A stretch of 46,246 nt of DNA. Origin: a virus. Made by a program: the position numbers and the translations under genes. Below the pieces are notes generated by a model that worked only from the letters and a program-made list of their open reading frames with translations, did no database searches and was not told the DNA's origin. Of the stretch, positions 7,598 to 15,593 are shown one piece after another; within the stretch, counting starts at the first letter, position 1; each line of letters opens with the position of its first letter. The stretch lies in the IMG/VR virus record IMGVR_UViG_3300023097_000007, positions 1-46,246 of that record; one strand, given 5' to 3'.

Positions 7598-7608
7598 TAT
7601 TTAAATTT

Positions 7609-7764
7609 ATGAAAACGTACGTAAACACAGTAATTGTCAATGGAGTAAAGTATACCAACACCGTTGAAGCATCAAGCTACAAAGAGGCACTTAAAATCCA
7701 AAAAGAACGTAAACACAAGTCTAAAAACACATTTGAGGGGGCGTTAACATTAGCTTCTAAATAG
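7609..7764 (+). CDS. Hypothetical small basic protein (51 aa)
   Basis: A short frame from ATG 7609 to TAG 7762-7764, preceded by an A/T-rich stretch. The protein starts with a beta-hairpin-like segment (Val-Asn-Thr-Val-Ile-Val-Asn-Gly-Val) and continues with a Lys-rich helix (Lys-Ile-Gln-Lys-Glu-Arg-Lys-His-Lys). The stop overlaps the GTG start of the next gene by one base (TAGTG), supporting both. Confidence 0.55.
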   Translation: MKTYVNTVIVNGVKYTNTVEASSYKEALKIQKERKHKSKNTFEGALTLASK

Positions 7765-7955
7765 TGCCATTCATCATTTTAGACAAAAAATCTAACAAGC
7801 TTCGACTTTTCGGTTCTTTGCCTGTAATGGTTTCCGAAATTGATTTGGATAAATCAAAATTAGAGTATCATTTCAGTAGAAAAAAAGAATTGGAATTTGA
7901 AAATGAAAAATATAGAATCGCTAAAGTAGAATTAGAAAGAGGCGGCAAAAAATAG
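7764..7955 (+). CDS. Hypothetical small protein, GTG start (63 aa)
   Basis: The frame opens with GTG at 7764, overlapping the preceding TAG by one base, and runs 63 residues to a TAG stop. The N-terminus is hydrophobic and beta-like (Phe-Ile-Ile-Leu, then Leu-Arg-Leu-Phe-Gly) and the C-terminus basic and acidic mixed. Function is unknown. It ends 6 nt before the exonuclease start. Confidence 0.5.
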   Translation: MPFIILDKKSNKLRLFGSLPVMVSEIDLDKSKLEYHFSRKKELEFENEKYRIAKVELERGGKK

Positions 7956-7961
7956 CGGATT

Positions 7962-8513
7962 ATGACTAAAGGATTTATCGACATAGAAACAGGCGGATTC
8001 AGCATAGACAAAAATGGCGTCTGTGAAATTGCCATTGTTGCAGTTGATGCAGCAATGAATGTGGTGGATGAATATCATCACCTGATTAAACCGTATACCA
8101 GACCATGCGGAATTGAACTAGTTTCATATAAAGATGATGCTATGGCAATTAATGGTCTGACTGTTGAAAAGCTGATGGATGAAGGTGTACCGGTAGAATT
8201 TGCCATGGCTTCACTGCATGATTTTGTGGTCACACATAAGATTCAACAGTTAATCGGTCACAATATCGCCATATTTGACATGCCAAGGATCAATTATTTA
8301 ACCGGAAGATTTGGAAATGCAGAAACATTTGTTGGCATTCCGCTTGAATGCACACTTAAAATGGCAAGAAACCAGATGCCCAGTGCCGTTTCACATAAGC
8401 AGGAAGACCTACTGAAGGCGCTTGGCATCCCAAATCCTGCATCACACACAGCCCTAGGCGACTGTTATGGTAATATTTCCCTGTGGAAACATCTAACAGG
8501 ATGGAAACCGTAA
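7962..8513 (+). CDS. DnaQ-like DEDDh 3'-5' exonuclease
   Basis: All four DEDDh positions are visible in this 183-residue protein: Asp7 and Glu9 in the Asp-Ile-Glu-Thr-Gly-Gly motif, Asp106 in the segment Gly-His-Asn-Ile-Ala-Ile-Phe-Asp, and His162 and Asp167 in the segment Ser-His-Thr-Ala-Leu-Gly-Asp. This is the complete metal-binding set of RNase T/DnaQ-type 3'-5' exonucleases, so activity is expected. Its role could be DNA repair, trimming of ends, or nucleotide scavenging. It sits, unusually, between terS and terL. The G+C content seems higher than its AT-rich neighbours, so it may be a later arrival. Confidence 0.85.
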   Translation: MTKGFIDIETGGFSIDKNGVCEIAIVAVDAAMNVVDEYHHLIKPYTRPCGIELVSYKDDAMAINGLTVEKLMDEGVPVEFAMASLHDFVVTHKIQQLIGHNIAIFDMPRINYLTGRFGNAETFVGIPLECTLKMARNQMPSAVSHKQEDLLKALGIPNPASHTALGDCYGNISLWKHLTGWKP

Positions 8514-8548
8514 TTAACGAAAGAAGGTTATAATATAAAAACGACATC

Positions 8549-8830
8549 ATGAAATTCAATGCAAATCATCCTTATAGGATAATTAATTTATTATCCATTA
8601 ACGGGAACAGGTTTAAGATACAACAAAAAACAAGATTTTGGTTGTTTGGAAGATATGGTGATTGGAATGACATAACTATAAAAAAAAGCATCTCCAGGAA
8701 CTCCACTATCTATTTTAAAAGCAAGAAAGAAGTTATGGATTTCATTGATTTAAAGTTTAAAGAAAATGAATCAACAGTTGCTGAATTTGTTGTTTATGAC
8801 AGTAATCATGATATAAACCCAGATTGGTAA
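8549..8830 (+). CDS. Hypothetical protein (93 aa)
   Basis: The 93 residues include an aromatic core motif (Phe-Trp-Leu-Phe-Gly-Arg-Tyr-Gly-Asp-Trp) and alternating basic/hydrophobic segments. This resembles small single-domain proteins of the WYL-free beta type but no family fits. The stop is at 8828-8830 and terL begins at 8832, so they are almost certainly co-translated. Confidence 0.6.
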   Translation: MKFNANHPYRIINLLSINGNRFKIQQKTRFWLFGRYGDWNDITIKKSISRNSTIYFKSKKEVMDFIDLKFKENESTVAEFVVYDSNHDINPDW

Positions 8831-8831
8831 A

Positions 8832-10337
8832 ATGACTTCAACCGTGCCAATTCCAAAATATAACGAAGTAATTGCTGAATTATGCAAAAGGTCATTGTAC
8901 ATATTCGTAAAGGAATTTTGGAACACAATTATAAAAGATAAATTTGAAGATAATTGGCATATAGAGTATTTATGTGATGAAATACAACTTGTGTACGATA
9001 AACATGTTTTTAATAGATCGCCTCACATTAGTAATGAAAAATGGTACAATGGAATCATAGATGACATTCAGATAAATCTAATCGTAAATATTCCGCCTGG
9101 AACTTCAAAAAGCACCATAGCATCCAGAATGGCACCGGCTTGGATGTGGGCTATTGATGATACGAAAACCCTTATAAGTAATACCGTATCATCATCAAAC
9201 GCCACAGAATTCGCCCAAGCTTCTGTGGATATAATCAATTCAGAAAAATATAAAGCATATTTCCCACAGGTAGAGATTAGATATGGGGTTTCCGCAAAAA
9301 CATTTTATCAATCTAAAAATGGCGGTGTAAGATATTCATTTACAACAAAGGCCGGAGGAACAGGAAAGCACGCTCATATTATTTCAGACGACGATTCAAT
9401 GGACTACAAGATGGCAACCAGTCCGGCTGAGGCAAAGTTAGGAAGAGCTGGATTCAGAGCATTGCAAACGCGTAAAAAAGATAAAAGGAAAACCCCTTAC
9501 ATCGGAATATCTCAAAAATTATCAAACCTTGACAATTCAACAAATGCACTTAAAGTTTATAATGGATTTGTAAAACATATATGTCTCCCTGCAGAAAACA
9601 TATATAAAAATATCCAACCACCTGAACTTGAAAAATATTATGTGGATGGACTTTTAGATCCAAAAAGATTAAATAGGGAAGTTTTACATCAGCAAAAAAT
9701 GGGACTTACCGAAGATTCCAAGCCAATATCAGACATCGATTATAATATTCAATTTAATCAAGCTACTGAAACAGGGGAATCATTGCTTTATTCAAAATTA
9801 AACTTTGTTCCTGATTTGCCATCTAATAGAGACGGAGTAATTCGGTTTTCATTTACTGACGTTGCCGATACCGGCGCTGATTACTTTGCGACTATATTCT
9901 GCGAAATCAATCAATCTAAGATTTATGTATATGATATAATATATACTCAGGAGCCATCTAATAATACATCGGGGAAAATAAAAGCAAAAGTAGAAATGCA
10001 CGGCAGCATGATAAATAAAATAGAAACAAATAATCAAGGATCTGTTTTTGTAACTTTAATGCAACAAATGGGAGTATATGTTGACGGATATTATAGTTCA
10101 GGGAATAAGCAACAAAGAATATCTGCATGGGCGCAGTTTTCATCTTTTGTTTATTTCTTAACGCCGATGTCTAAACCGTATCACACAAACGAATATAATC
10201 AAGCGATAAAACATATCCAGGCTTATCCAAAAACAGGAACTGCAGATGATGGGCATGATGATATTGAAGATGCATTTACTGAAATGCTTAGATATTTTTA
10301 CACTAATTATAGATCATTATTTACAATGATAAATTAG
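8832..10337 (+). CDS. terL: Terminase large subunit
   Basis: The 501-residue protein carries both TerL domains. The ATPase has a Walker A-like loop Pro-Pro-Gly-Thr-Ser-Lys-Ser-Thr (residues 88-95) and a Walker B region Ile-Ile-Ser-Asp-Asp-Asp-Ser (183-189). The RNase H-like nuclease has the Phe-Thr-Asp-Val-Ala-Asp motif (D343/D346), a mid-strand Glu398 candidate and the terminal Gly-His-Asp-Asp-Ile-Glu-Asp-Ala motif (D476/D477). TerL drives DNA into the prohead and cuts it. The order terS, accessory genes, terL, portal is conventional. A strong terminator lies between it and the portal gene. Confidence 0.95.
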   Translation: MTSTVPIPKYNEVIAELCKRSLYIFVKEFWNTIIKDKFEDNWHIEYLCDEIQLVYDKHVFNRSPHISNEKWYNGIIDDIQINLIVNIPPGTSKSTIASRMAPAWMWAIDDTKTLISNTVSSSNATEFAQASVDIINSEKYKAYFPQVEIRYGVSAKTFYQSKNGGVRYSFTTKAGGTGKHAHIISDDDSMDYKMATSPAEAKLGRAGFRALQTRKKDKRKTPYIGISQKLSNLDNSTNALKVYNGFVKHICLPAENIYKNIQPPELEKYYVDGLLDPKRLNREVLHQQKMGLTEDSKPISDIDYNIQFNQATETGESLLYSKLNFVPDLPSNRDGVIRFSFTDVADTGADYFATIFCEINQSKIYVYDIIYTQEPSNNTSGKIKAKVEMHGSMINKIETNNQGSVFVTLMQQMGVYVDGYYSSGNKQQRISAWAQFSSFVYFLTPMSKPYHTNEYNQAIKHIQAYPKTGTADDGHDDIEDAFTEMLRYFYTNYRSLFTMIN

Positions 10338-10361
10338 GAAAATAAAAATAAATAGTCAAAA

Positions 10362-10393
10362 TTGCGAAACTTATAAAAAAAAACATATTTTTG
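10362..10393 (+). promoter_or_regulatory. Bacteroidota promoter before the head operon
   Basis: TTG (10362-10364), 21 bases, then TATTTTTG (10386-10393) fit the TTG/TAnnTTTG consensus. The expected start near 10400 begins a structured leader that ends in a strong terminator just before the portal gene. Confidence 0.6.
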
Positions 10394-10399
10394 TATTGA

Positions 10400-10507
10400 A
10401 TTATACGTGTGAAGATGCACGTAACTGAATTTTTTAAGATGCTGCACCTAAAAAATATTAACATGGCTCTTTCCGACATAATTTTCGGAGAGAGCCATTT
10501 ATTTTTA
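10400..10507 (+). ncRNA. Structured leader RNA before the portal operon
   Basis: Between the promoter and the portal start lie three stems: ACGTG/CACGT (10405-10409/10418-10422), ATTTTTTA/TAAAAAAT (10429-10436/10449-10456), and the terminator below. The transcript would be about 108 nt and ends 6 nt before the portal ATG. This is the layout of an attenuator or a short sRNA. An 8-9 nt loop-to-leader pairing, as in the leaders at 30.9 and 32.1 kb, is not seen here; only a short AATTA/TAATT pairing is possible. Confidence 0.5.
10463..10507 (+). terminator. Strong intrinsic terminator between terL and portal
   Basis: ATGGCTCTTTCCG (10463-10475) pairs over 13 positions (one G-T) with CGGAGAGAGCCAT (10486-10498) around a 10-nt loop, followed by a T-rich run. 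The portal ATG is at 10514, leaving no room for a promoter, so portal expression needs readthrough of this hairpin or antitermination. Confidence 0.85.
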
Positions 10508-10513
10508 ATGTAA

Positions 10514-11701
10514 ATGAGTTTTATAGGTGATACAATAAGATATTTTACTCCGGAAAAAAGGAGGGCATATATTGCAGGGCAATCCGTGAAAATGGAGATC
10601 GACAGTTTCGACATAGGATTTCATAATGCGACAAAATACGGAATAGAAGAAAAATTTGTAAAACTGTCAAAACAAACATTCATTTTAAATGACGTTATAG
10701 GAAAAATTTGTAAGACATTCTCAAAAGCAGAATTTTTATCTGATAATGAAAATGATATGCTTATCGAAAAGCTTAATAAGCCAAATAAGAAACAGTCACG
10801 TCAAGAATTTTTAAAAGAGTTTGCGTATTATATAAAAGCATCTGGATGGGTAGTTGTTTGGAAACGGTATGAGTCGGTAGGTAATTTCAAGACGATGGAA
10901 TTAATATCTTTAAATCCGGATTATACAGAATTCGGTAAAGATGGAAATATCAATTCTGAATATGAAAATGAGTGCCATGCAATTGATAAAGAGGATTGCA
11001 TTGTATTTTATGACTCAACTAGACAAACTAATGGTAAAGGGGATTCTGTAATATTGCCGCTGAAAAGCCAGATATACAACATAATGACTTCTCAGGTAGC
11101 AAAATCTATTCAAATAGATAATTCAGGAACCACGATAGTTTCGCCAAAAGTAAGTGCGCATTCTAATTCAGTTGACGAGGGACTCAATTCGATGATACAG
11201 CAAGAGATTCCTGGGCTTAAGACGCAGAAGCAGGAAATGGAGGAAAAGCTTGGGTCAAGAGGGCTTTATAATAGGATAATAGTAGCATCAAAAGGGTTAG
11301 ATGCCGTAAATTTATCTGCACAGCTTAACGAGGTTAATTTTGATGATAAAGTTGAAGCAGATAAATTGGCAGTGTTTGGGGCATTTAATTTCCCCCCAGA
11401 ACTGAGTCCTTACGGTAAGGATCCTAAATATGAGAATCTGGAACTTGCCGAACTATCATTGGTAGAATTAGAAATATTCCCGCTAGCAGAAAGCTTGGTG
11501 ATTACATTAAATCAGGAATTTTCGAAAGAAGGAAATATAAGAGTAAGTTTTAATCATCTGAATTGTATGAGCGTAGTTGAAAGCAGGATTCAAAAGACAA
11601 ATACTGAAACTATAAATCAATATACGACTATTCTAGAAAATGGTGGAATCACGGTTGATCAATATAAAAGAATACTGAAAGACAAAAAAATAATACCATG
11701 A
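10514..11701 (+). CDS. Portal protein (HK97-type)
   Basis: The 395-residue protein lies between terL and the prohead protease, the expected place for a portal, and has the expected size. Visible features include the central wing/stem pattern with Leu-Lys-Ser-Gln-Ile-Tyr-Asn-Ile, a Gly-Ser-Arg-Gly-Leu-Tyr-Asn-Arg segment, the Phe-Asn-Phe-Pro-Pro-Glu-Leu motif (the family's Gly-Ile/Phe-Pro-Pro element), and a C-terminal Ile-Gln-Lys-Thr-Asn-Thr-Glu-Thr-Ile-Asn segment with Thr-Val-Asp-Gln-Tyr. The portal ring is the DNA entry channel and connects to the neck proteins. Its stop overlaps the next ATG (ATGA). Confidence 0.88.
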   Translation: MSFIGDTIRYFTPEKRRAYIAGQSVKMEIDSFDIGFHNATKYGIEEKFVKLSKQTFILNDVIGKICKTFSKAEFLSDNENDMLIEKLNKPNKKQSRQEFLKEFAYYIKASGWVVVWKRYESVGNFKTMELISLNPDYTEFGKDGNINSEYENECHAIDKEDCIVFYDSTRQTNGKGDSVILPLKSQIYNIMTSQVAKSIQIDNSGTTIVSPKVSAHSNSVDEGLNSMIQQEIPGLKTQKQEMEEKLGSRGLYNRIIVASKGLDAVNLSAQLNEVNFDDKVEADKLAVFGAFNFPPELSPYGKDPKYENLELAELSLVELEIFPLAESLVITLNQEFSKEGNIRVSFNHLNCMSVVESRIQKTNTETINQYTTILENGGITVDQYKRILKDKKIIP

Positions 11702-11802
11702 AAAAATCTCAAGAAAAAATAGACAAGGATCAAAAAGAACAATTGAAAAAAGATCGACAAGAGAAGATTGACAAAGACAAAATTATAAAAAAAAATGATT
11801 AA
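11698..11802 (+). CDS. Tiny lysine-rich protein (34 aa)
   Basis: A 34-residue frame starts in the portal's stop overlap (ATGA at 11698) and ends inside the protease gene (TAA at 11800-11802; the next ATG is at 11795). The product is nearly all Lys, Asp, Glu, Gln and Ile, a highly charged helix. The double overlap argues that it is translated; it could instead be a spacer of no function. No family is recognised. Confidence 0.4.
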   Translation: MKKSQEKIDKDQKEQLKKDRQEKIDKDKIIKKND

Positions 11803-12613
11803 AGTTTTAGAATTTCCGAACAAAGAATTTAATTCAAAAGACGAATTATTTAAGGCTTTGATTGATAACAAATCCAAGATTATTTCTTTGAAAAAATCAA
11901 TGGAAAAAAAAGCCGATTCAATCAGTTTTTATTATTCAGATGATCATACCGAAAAAGGTATAGTTACTAAAGCAGAATCCGGAAATGATACAGATCCAAG
12001 CGAATTAAACGTAAAAGTTGTAATAAACACAACAAATCTGCTAGATAGCCATGGAGATGTTCATATTGATGGAATATGGAAAAAAACGCTATCGGACAAT
12101 TCTACTTTTCTGCATCTGCAGGAACATGATAAAAGCTTTGACAAAGTTATTGCGGATGATGCAAAAGGATACGTAAAATCAATGGACTGGACAAAACTAG
12201 GACTCAATTTTGAAGGGAAAACTCAAGCATTAATATTCGACAGTGTTATATTAAAAAAACGGAATGAATTTATGCTTAACCAGTATCAAAACAAATGGGT
12301 TAAAAACCATTCAGTTGGGATGCGATATGTGCAAATGCACCTTGCTATAAATTCAGAAGCCGAATGGAACAAAGAGGAAAAAGAAGTCTGGGATAAATAT
12401 TATCCGGTTATTGCAAATAAAGAAGCCGCAGATCAAAAAGGATATTTCTGGGCAGTAACAGAAGCAAAAATAATAGAGGGTTCGGCAGTCGTATTTGGAA
12501 GCAATTACGCAACTCCAACCCTGGAAGACAATAAAGAGGAGCCGGCAGAGGCCACTCCTAAAAATGAGCCGTCAAAAGACACTCTAACAGAAGTAAAAAG
12601 GAGAAGAAACTAA
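11795..12613 (+). CDS. Prohead protease (HK97 type, U35-like)
   Basis: The 272-residue protein has the layout of an HK97-like prohead serine protease: a beta-rich centre with Leu-Leu-Asp-Ser-His-Gly-Asp-Val-His, a Leu-Gln-Glu-His-Asp motif (candidate catalytic His111), and a His-Ser-Val-Gly-Met motif (candidate catalytic Ser173), then Glu-Gly-Ser-Ala-Val-Val-Phe-Gly-Ser before an acidic/basic C-terminal tail. It is expected to clip the capsid N-terminal delta domain and itself. It lies directly before the major capsid gene. The assigned Ser/His pair is inferred by analogy. Confidence 0.85.
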   Translation: MIKVLEFPNKEFNSKDELFKALIDNKSKIISLKKSMEKKADSISFYYSDDHTEKGIVTKAESGNDTDPSELNVKVVINTTNLLDSHGDVHIDGIWKKTLSDNSTFLHLQEHDKSFDKVIADDAKGYVKSMDWTKLGLNFEGKTQALIFDSVILKKRNEFMLNQYQNKWVKNHSVGMRYVQMHLAINSEAEWNKEEKEVWDKYYPVIANKEAADQKGYFWAVTEAKIIEGSAVVFGSNYATPTLEDNKEEPAEATPKNEPSKDTLTEVKRRRN

Positions 12614-12631
12614 CTATTAAAAAAATCAAAA

Positions 12632-13963
12632 ATGTTCGTAAAGAAAACACAAACAGAGATTGATGCAATGAGCGCGCCGGATGCGGATAAATATTTCGCT
12701 GAAAAAGAGGCTCATGATGCATTGCAAATCAAAACGCTAATTGATGATGCGGTAGGCAAAGGAACAGAGGGCTTAGTGCTTCAGGATACTGTTCATGGTA
12801 TCGTAAAAACGGCAGTCGAAACGGCTACAAAAGATTTGTCAGACACGATTGAAGAGCAGGGAAAAACGCTCGCTAAATTGAAAGAAAACAAAGGTGTTAT
12901 GTCTAAGCCTGATTTCATGGATTCGTTCAAGGAACAGTACGATGCACTCGCAAAAGATGGGGAATACTCCATAAAAGGAAGCGAAAAAGTATCAATCGAT
13001 GTCACAAAAGTAACCATTTCTACTGACGTTCTTTCGGTAGACGCAGTAAGTTCCGGAGCATTCCCGGCTGCAGGATCAACTCAAGCTATAGGAGCCGGAG
13101 TAAGAACTGTAATGGCTCAGAATATTGGATTTGCGACATACCGTAAGCCTTATTCGCCTATTATGGAAGTGGTAGATGTAATGCCATTGGATAACTCTAC
13201 ATTACTTGTCATTAATGAAACGGTAACAGGAGACGCGGCTATTACCCCGGAATGTACGCTGAAACCAATTGTGAAATTAACGTACGCCACTCAGGAACAA
13301 TCAGCTGACCCGGTAGCGGCGGAATGGGCCACTACTACAAAATTACGCAGGTTTTATCCTATGATTGCCAACAGAATGCAAGCAAAGGTAGCTGAATTGG
13401 TAATGGATAAAGTTCCGGCCGCAGTTCTGGCATCAGTTGTTGCCGGAGGTACAGCTTTTACTGCTAACGCTGCGCTTGCCATCAACGACAATCCGAATGA
13501 TTACGATGCCATTGGTGCCGTTATCGCGCAATTGGAGAACCTTGGATTCGTTCCAAACGCAATTATCCTAAACCCTATCGCTTACAGAAACATGATCCAA
13601 GACAAGGGAGAAGATGGAACTTACAACTTATGGAACGGAAATGCAATTTCTTTGGTAGGAGATTATGGTCTGTACTGGGGAGGTCGTGTTATCAGATGGG
13701 TACTTGACCCTACGATTGCCGTAGATTCCTTTATTGTAGGTGATTTGATTCAAACCGTAAAAGTTGGATTGGATAATGAATTGCTGTATTTCGAAACTGA
13801 CGGACGTACAGATGCCGCTGCAACAACAGCATCAGGTTTGTCAAGAAATATCAGGACACACGTTTTAGAGCGGTTTGTTGTTACAATTATTCCAACAGCC
13901 ACTCGAATCGGCCTGGTTAAAGACACATTTTCGAATGTAAAAACGCTTATTACGGCGGCTTAA
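12632..13963 (+). CDS. Major capsid protein (HK97 fold)
   Basis: At 443 residues the protein is longer than a mature HK97 capsid subunit. The N-terminal ~130 residues are charged and helical, a delta/scaffold domain the protease would remove. The remainder is beta-rich and Gly/Ala-rich, with the sequence around Phe-Ala-Thr-Tyr-Arg-Lys-Pro-Tyr-Ser-Pro, a central Leu-Asn-Pro-Ile-Ala-Tyr-Arg-Asn (typical of capsid A-domain segments) and a C-terminal Val-Thr-Ile-Ile-Pro-Thr-Ala-Thr-Arg strand. Position after the protease strongly supports it. A hairpin follows the stop. Confidence 0.92.
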   Translation: MFVKKTQTEIDAMSAPDADKYFAEKEAHDALQIKTLIDDAVGKGTEGLVLQDTVHGIVKTAVETATKDLSDTIEEQGKTLAKLKENKGVMSKPDFMDSFKEQYDALAKDGEYSIKGSEKVSIDVTKVTISTDVLSVDAVSSGAFPAAGSTQAIGAGVRTVMAQNIGFATYRKPYSPIMEVVDVMPLDNSTLLVINETVTGDAAITPECTLKPIVKLTYATQEQSADPVAAEWATTTKLRRFYPMIANRMQAKVAELVMDKVPAAVLASVVAGGTAFTANAALAINDNPNDYDAIGAVIAQLENLGFVPNAIILNPIAYRNMIQDKGEDGTYNLWNGNAISLVGDYGLYWGGRVIRWVLDPTIAVDSFIVGDLIQTVKVGLDNELLYFETDGRTDAAATTASGLSRNIRTHVLERFVVTIIPTATRIGLVKDTFSNVKTLITAA

Positions 13964-13969
13964 TAAAAA

Positions 13970-13993
13970 ATCCCCCGATTAATTTCGGGGGAT
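13970..13993. terminator. Hairpin after the capsid gene
   Basis: ATCCCCCGA and TCGGGGGAT pair over 9 bases around a 6-nt loop. On the plus strand the hairpin is followed by AACTTAT, without a T run; on the minus strand it is followed by T residues. On the capsid mRNA it may act as a 3' stabiliser or processing site rather than a terminator. Confidence 0.55.
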
Positions 13994-14019
13994 AACTTAT
14001 AACTTAAAAAGTAAAAAAA

Positions 14020-14283
14020 ATGGCACAAGCTAAAAAAACAGAAGATTCTACAGAAAACAACGAGGCAAGGGGATTGGTACTTGCGTATATGAAAGAACAA
14101 GGCGCGAAAAGCAAAAAACAACTATCCGAAGGAGGAAAAGAAGTGGTTTTAAGTCTGACTAACACAACAAATGTCAGGTTTACGAAAGACTTTGGATTGT
14201 ATTTGAAGGAAGGCATGGAGCAAGAAGTATCAGACCAGGCGTTTGCTATTTACGATAAAGCCGGAGTAATCGAAAAAGTTTAA
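14020..14283 (+). CDS. Hypothetical head-associated protein (87 aa)
   Basis: The 87-residue protein begins with a Lys/Glu/Ser/Thr-rich disordered stretch and continues with a compact mixed helix-strand part (Val-Val-Leu-Ser-Leu-Thr-Asn-Thr). The position between the major capsid protein and the connectors suggests a head decoration or head-tail completion protein, but no family is recognised. It ends just before the GTG start of the next gene. Confidence 0.6.
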   Translation: MAQAKKTEDSTENNEARGLVLAYMKEQGAKSKKQLSEGGKEVVLSLTNTTNVRFTKDFGLYLKEGMEQEVSDQAFAIYDKAGVIEKV

Positions 14284-14285
14284 GG

Positions 14286-14933
14286 GTGATAATCAACAGC
14301 ACATATTTTAGAAATAAACCGTTGCAAATTCCTAACAGTATTGAGCAGCCGTCAATTCAATCTAACGCACTTACATCTATAGGTGAACTAGATTTATTTA
14401 TTTCTAAAATGGAATATGTGTTGTTGGTAAATGCCTTAGGGTATGTACAATATTCGGAATTAATTTCACAATTTAATCCGGATGGCACATTAATAAATTC
14501 GCCTATACAAAAATGGGCCGATTTAACCAATGGGAAAACTTTACCCGATGGCAGAAGATGGAGTGGATTGAGGTTTGAAGTAGGGAATAATAAAATAAGT
14601 TTAATAGCCTATTATGTTTTTTACAATTTCAAACTTCATGATGAAACGACATACACGACGGTAGGAGAAGTAAAACCAGAAGCAGAAAATGCAATTTCAG
14701 TAAGTCCTGTAGCTGTGCTTACAGCGAGGTGGAATGAATTCATTTCGATGTATCAGGGGCGTAATTTAGACATACATCCTTATATTTGGAATAACTTTTA
14801 CTATAATTGGGGCGAATCATGTCATAAAAATATTTCTAACATTTCATTATTGGATTACTTATTGGCTTATCCTGAAGATTACGATGTGAAGTTTTTTACA
14901 ACATACGAAACTAAAAACATCTGGGGAATATGA
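14286..14933 (+). CDS. Probable head-tail connector (215 aa, GTG start)
   Basis: The frame opens with GTG 2 nt after the upstream stop and overlaps the next ATG by 4 nt (ATGA at 14930). The pattern of a long helical domain with Ala-Leu-Gly-Tyr-Val-Gln-Tyr, then Trp-Ala-Asp-Leu, Lys-Thr-Leu-Pro-Asp-Gly-Arg-Arg-Trp, and aromatic strands, together with its place after the capsid, fits the Bacteroidota head-tail connector proteins of the DUF6712 kind. I cannot confirm the family by eye. It would sit in the neck between portal and tail. Confidence 0.55.
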   Translation: MIINSTYFRNKPLQIPNSIEQPSIQSNALTSIGELDLFISKMEYVLLVNALGYVQYSELISQFNPDGTLINSPIQKWADLTNGKTLPDGRRWSGLRFEVGNNKISLIAYYVFYNFKLHDETTYTTVGEVKPEAENAISVSPVAVLTARWNEFISMYQGRNLDIHPYIWNNFYYNWGESCHKNISNISLLDYLLAYPEDYDVKFFTTYETKNIWGI

Positions 14934-15457
14934 GGAATCTGATAGTCATAGAAGAAGTTTTGTCAGAAGTTTTCCTGCAGATGCCAGAAAGGCAAACTGG
15001 ATTCAAGCCTGTTTATAAGTGGGGAAACCAATTCCACTTGATAAAGCAGTTGACATTGTTTAAGAAAAACAATAAAAGCGCATATCCTTTAATATATCAG
15101 ACTTCTACACAAAGCACTCAAGATACTGCCAGACATGAAGCCACGACTAATTTAGTATTGGTGATATCAACGGTAAACAAGGATATATCTTTAACCAATG
15201 AACAAAGATGGGCTATGAGTTACAGAAACGTCCTTTATCCGGTAGTTGAAGATGTGGTGGCATGTTTTAAAAGGGCTGGAGTATTTAATTGGGATGGTAT
15301 ATTCAAAATTTCAGAATTTCCAAATTTTGGAGATGATAAAGAAAATTATACAATTGAGATTTGGGATGCAATAATGTTCGAAACGACAATTACAATAGAA
15401 GTAAAAGCAAATGGAGATCCAAAATGCATAAATAAAAATATTTTTAAAAATGTCTAA
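14930..15457 (+). CDS. Probable tail-completion/neck protein (175 aa)
   Basis: Coupled to the connector by an ATGA overlap. The 175-residue protein has an alternation of beta strands (Leu-Val-Leu-Val-Ile-Ser, Thr-Ile-Glu-Ile-Trp-Asp, Thr-Ile-Thr-Ile-Glu-Val) and helices that recalls tail-terminator proteins, and it precedes the probable major tail protein as such proteins do. No diagnostic motif is visible, so the assignment is from order and shape only. Confidence 0.5.
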   Translation: MRNLIVIEEVLSEVFLQMPERQTGFKPVYKWGNQFHLIKQLTLFKKNNKSAYPLIYQTSTQSTQDTARHEATTNLVLVISTVNKDISLTNEQRWAMSYRNVLYPVVEDVVACFKRAGVFNWDGIFKISEFPNFGDDKENYTIEIWDAIMFETTITIEVKANGDPKCINKNIFKNV

Positions 15458-15593
15458 GAAAACAAAATTACAGGAATATCAGGTTTTGAAAGTATTCACA
15501 GGCGAAAAAATATATAACCTCACGGATAAATTATTGCTCGATCCAAAAAAAGTAACAACAAAACATTTAATAACTAATAAATTCATAAAATGA
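15450..15593 (+). CDS. Small basic protein between neck and tail genes (47 aa)
   Basis: The ATG at 15450 lies inside the end of the neck gene and the stop TGA overlaps the next ATG (ATGA at 15590), so the frame is doubly coupled. The product is Lys-rich with a beta-like centre (Tyr-Gln-Val-Leu-Lys-Val-Phe). No family is recognised. Confidence 0.5.
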   Translation: MSKKTKLQEYQVLKVFTGEKIYNLTDKLLLDPKKVTTKHLITNKFIK

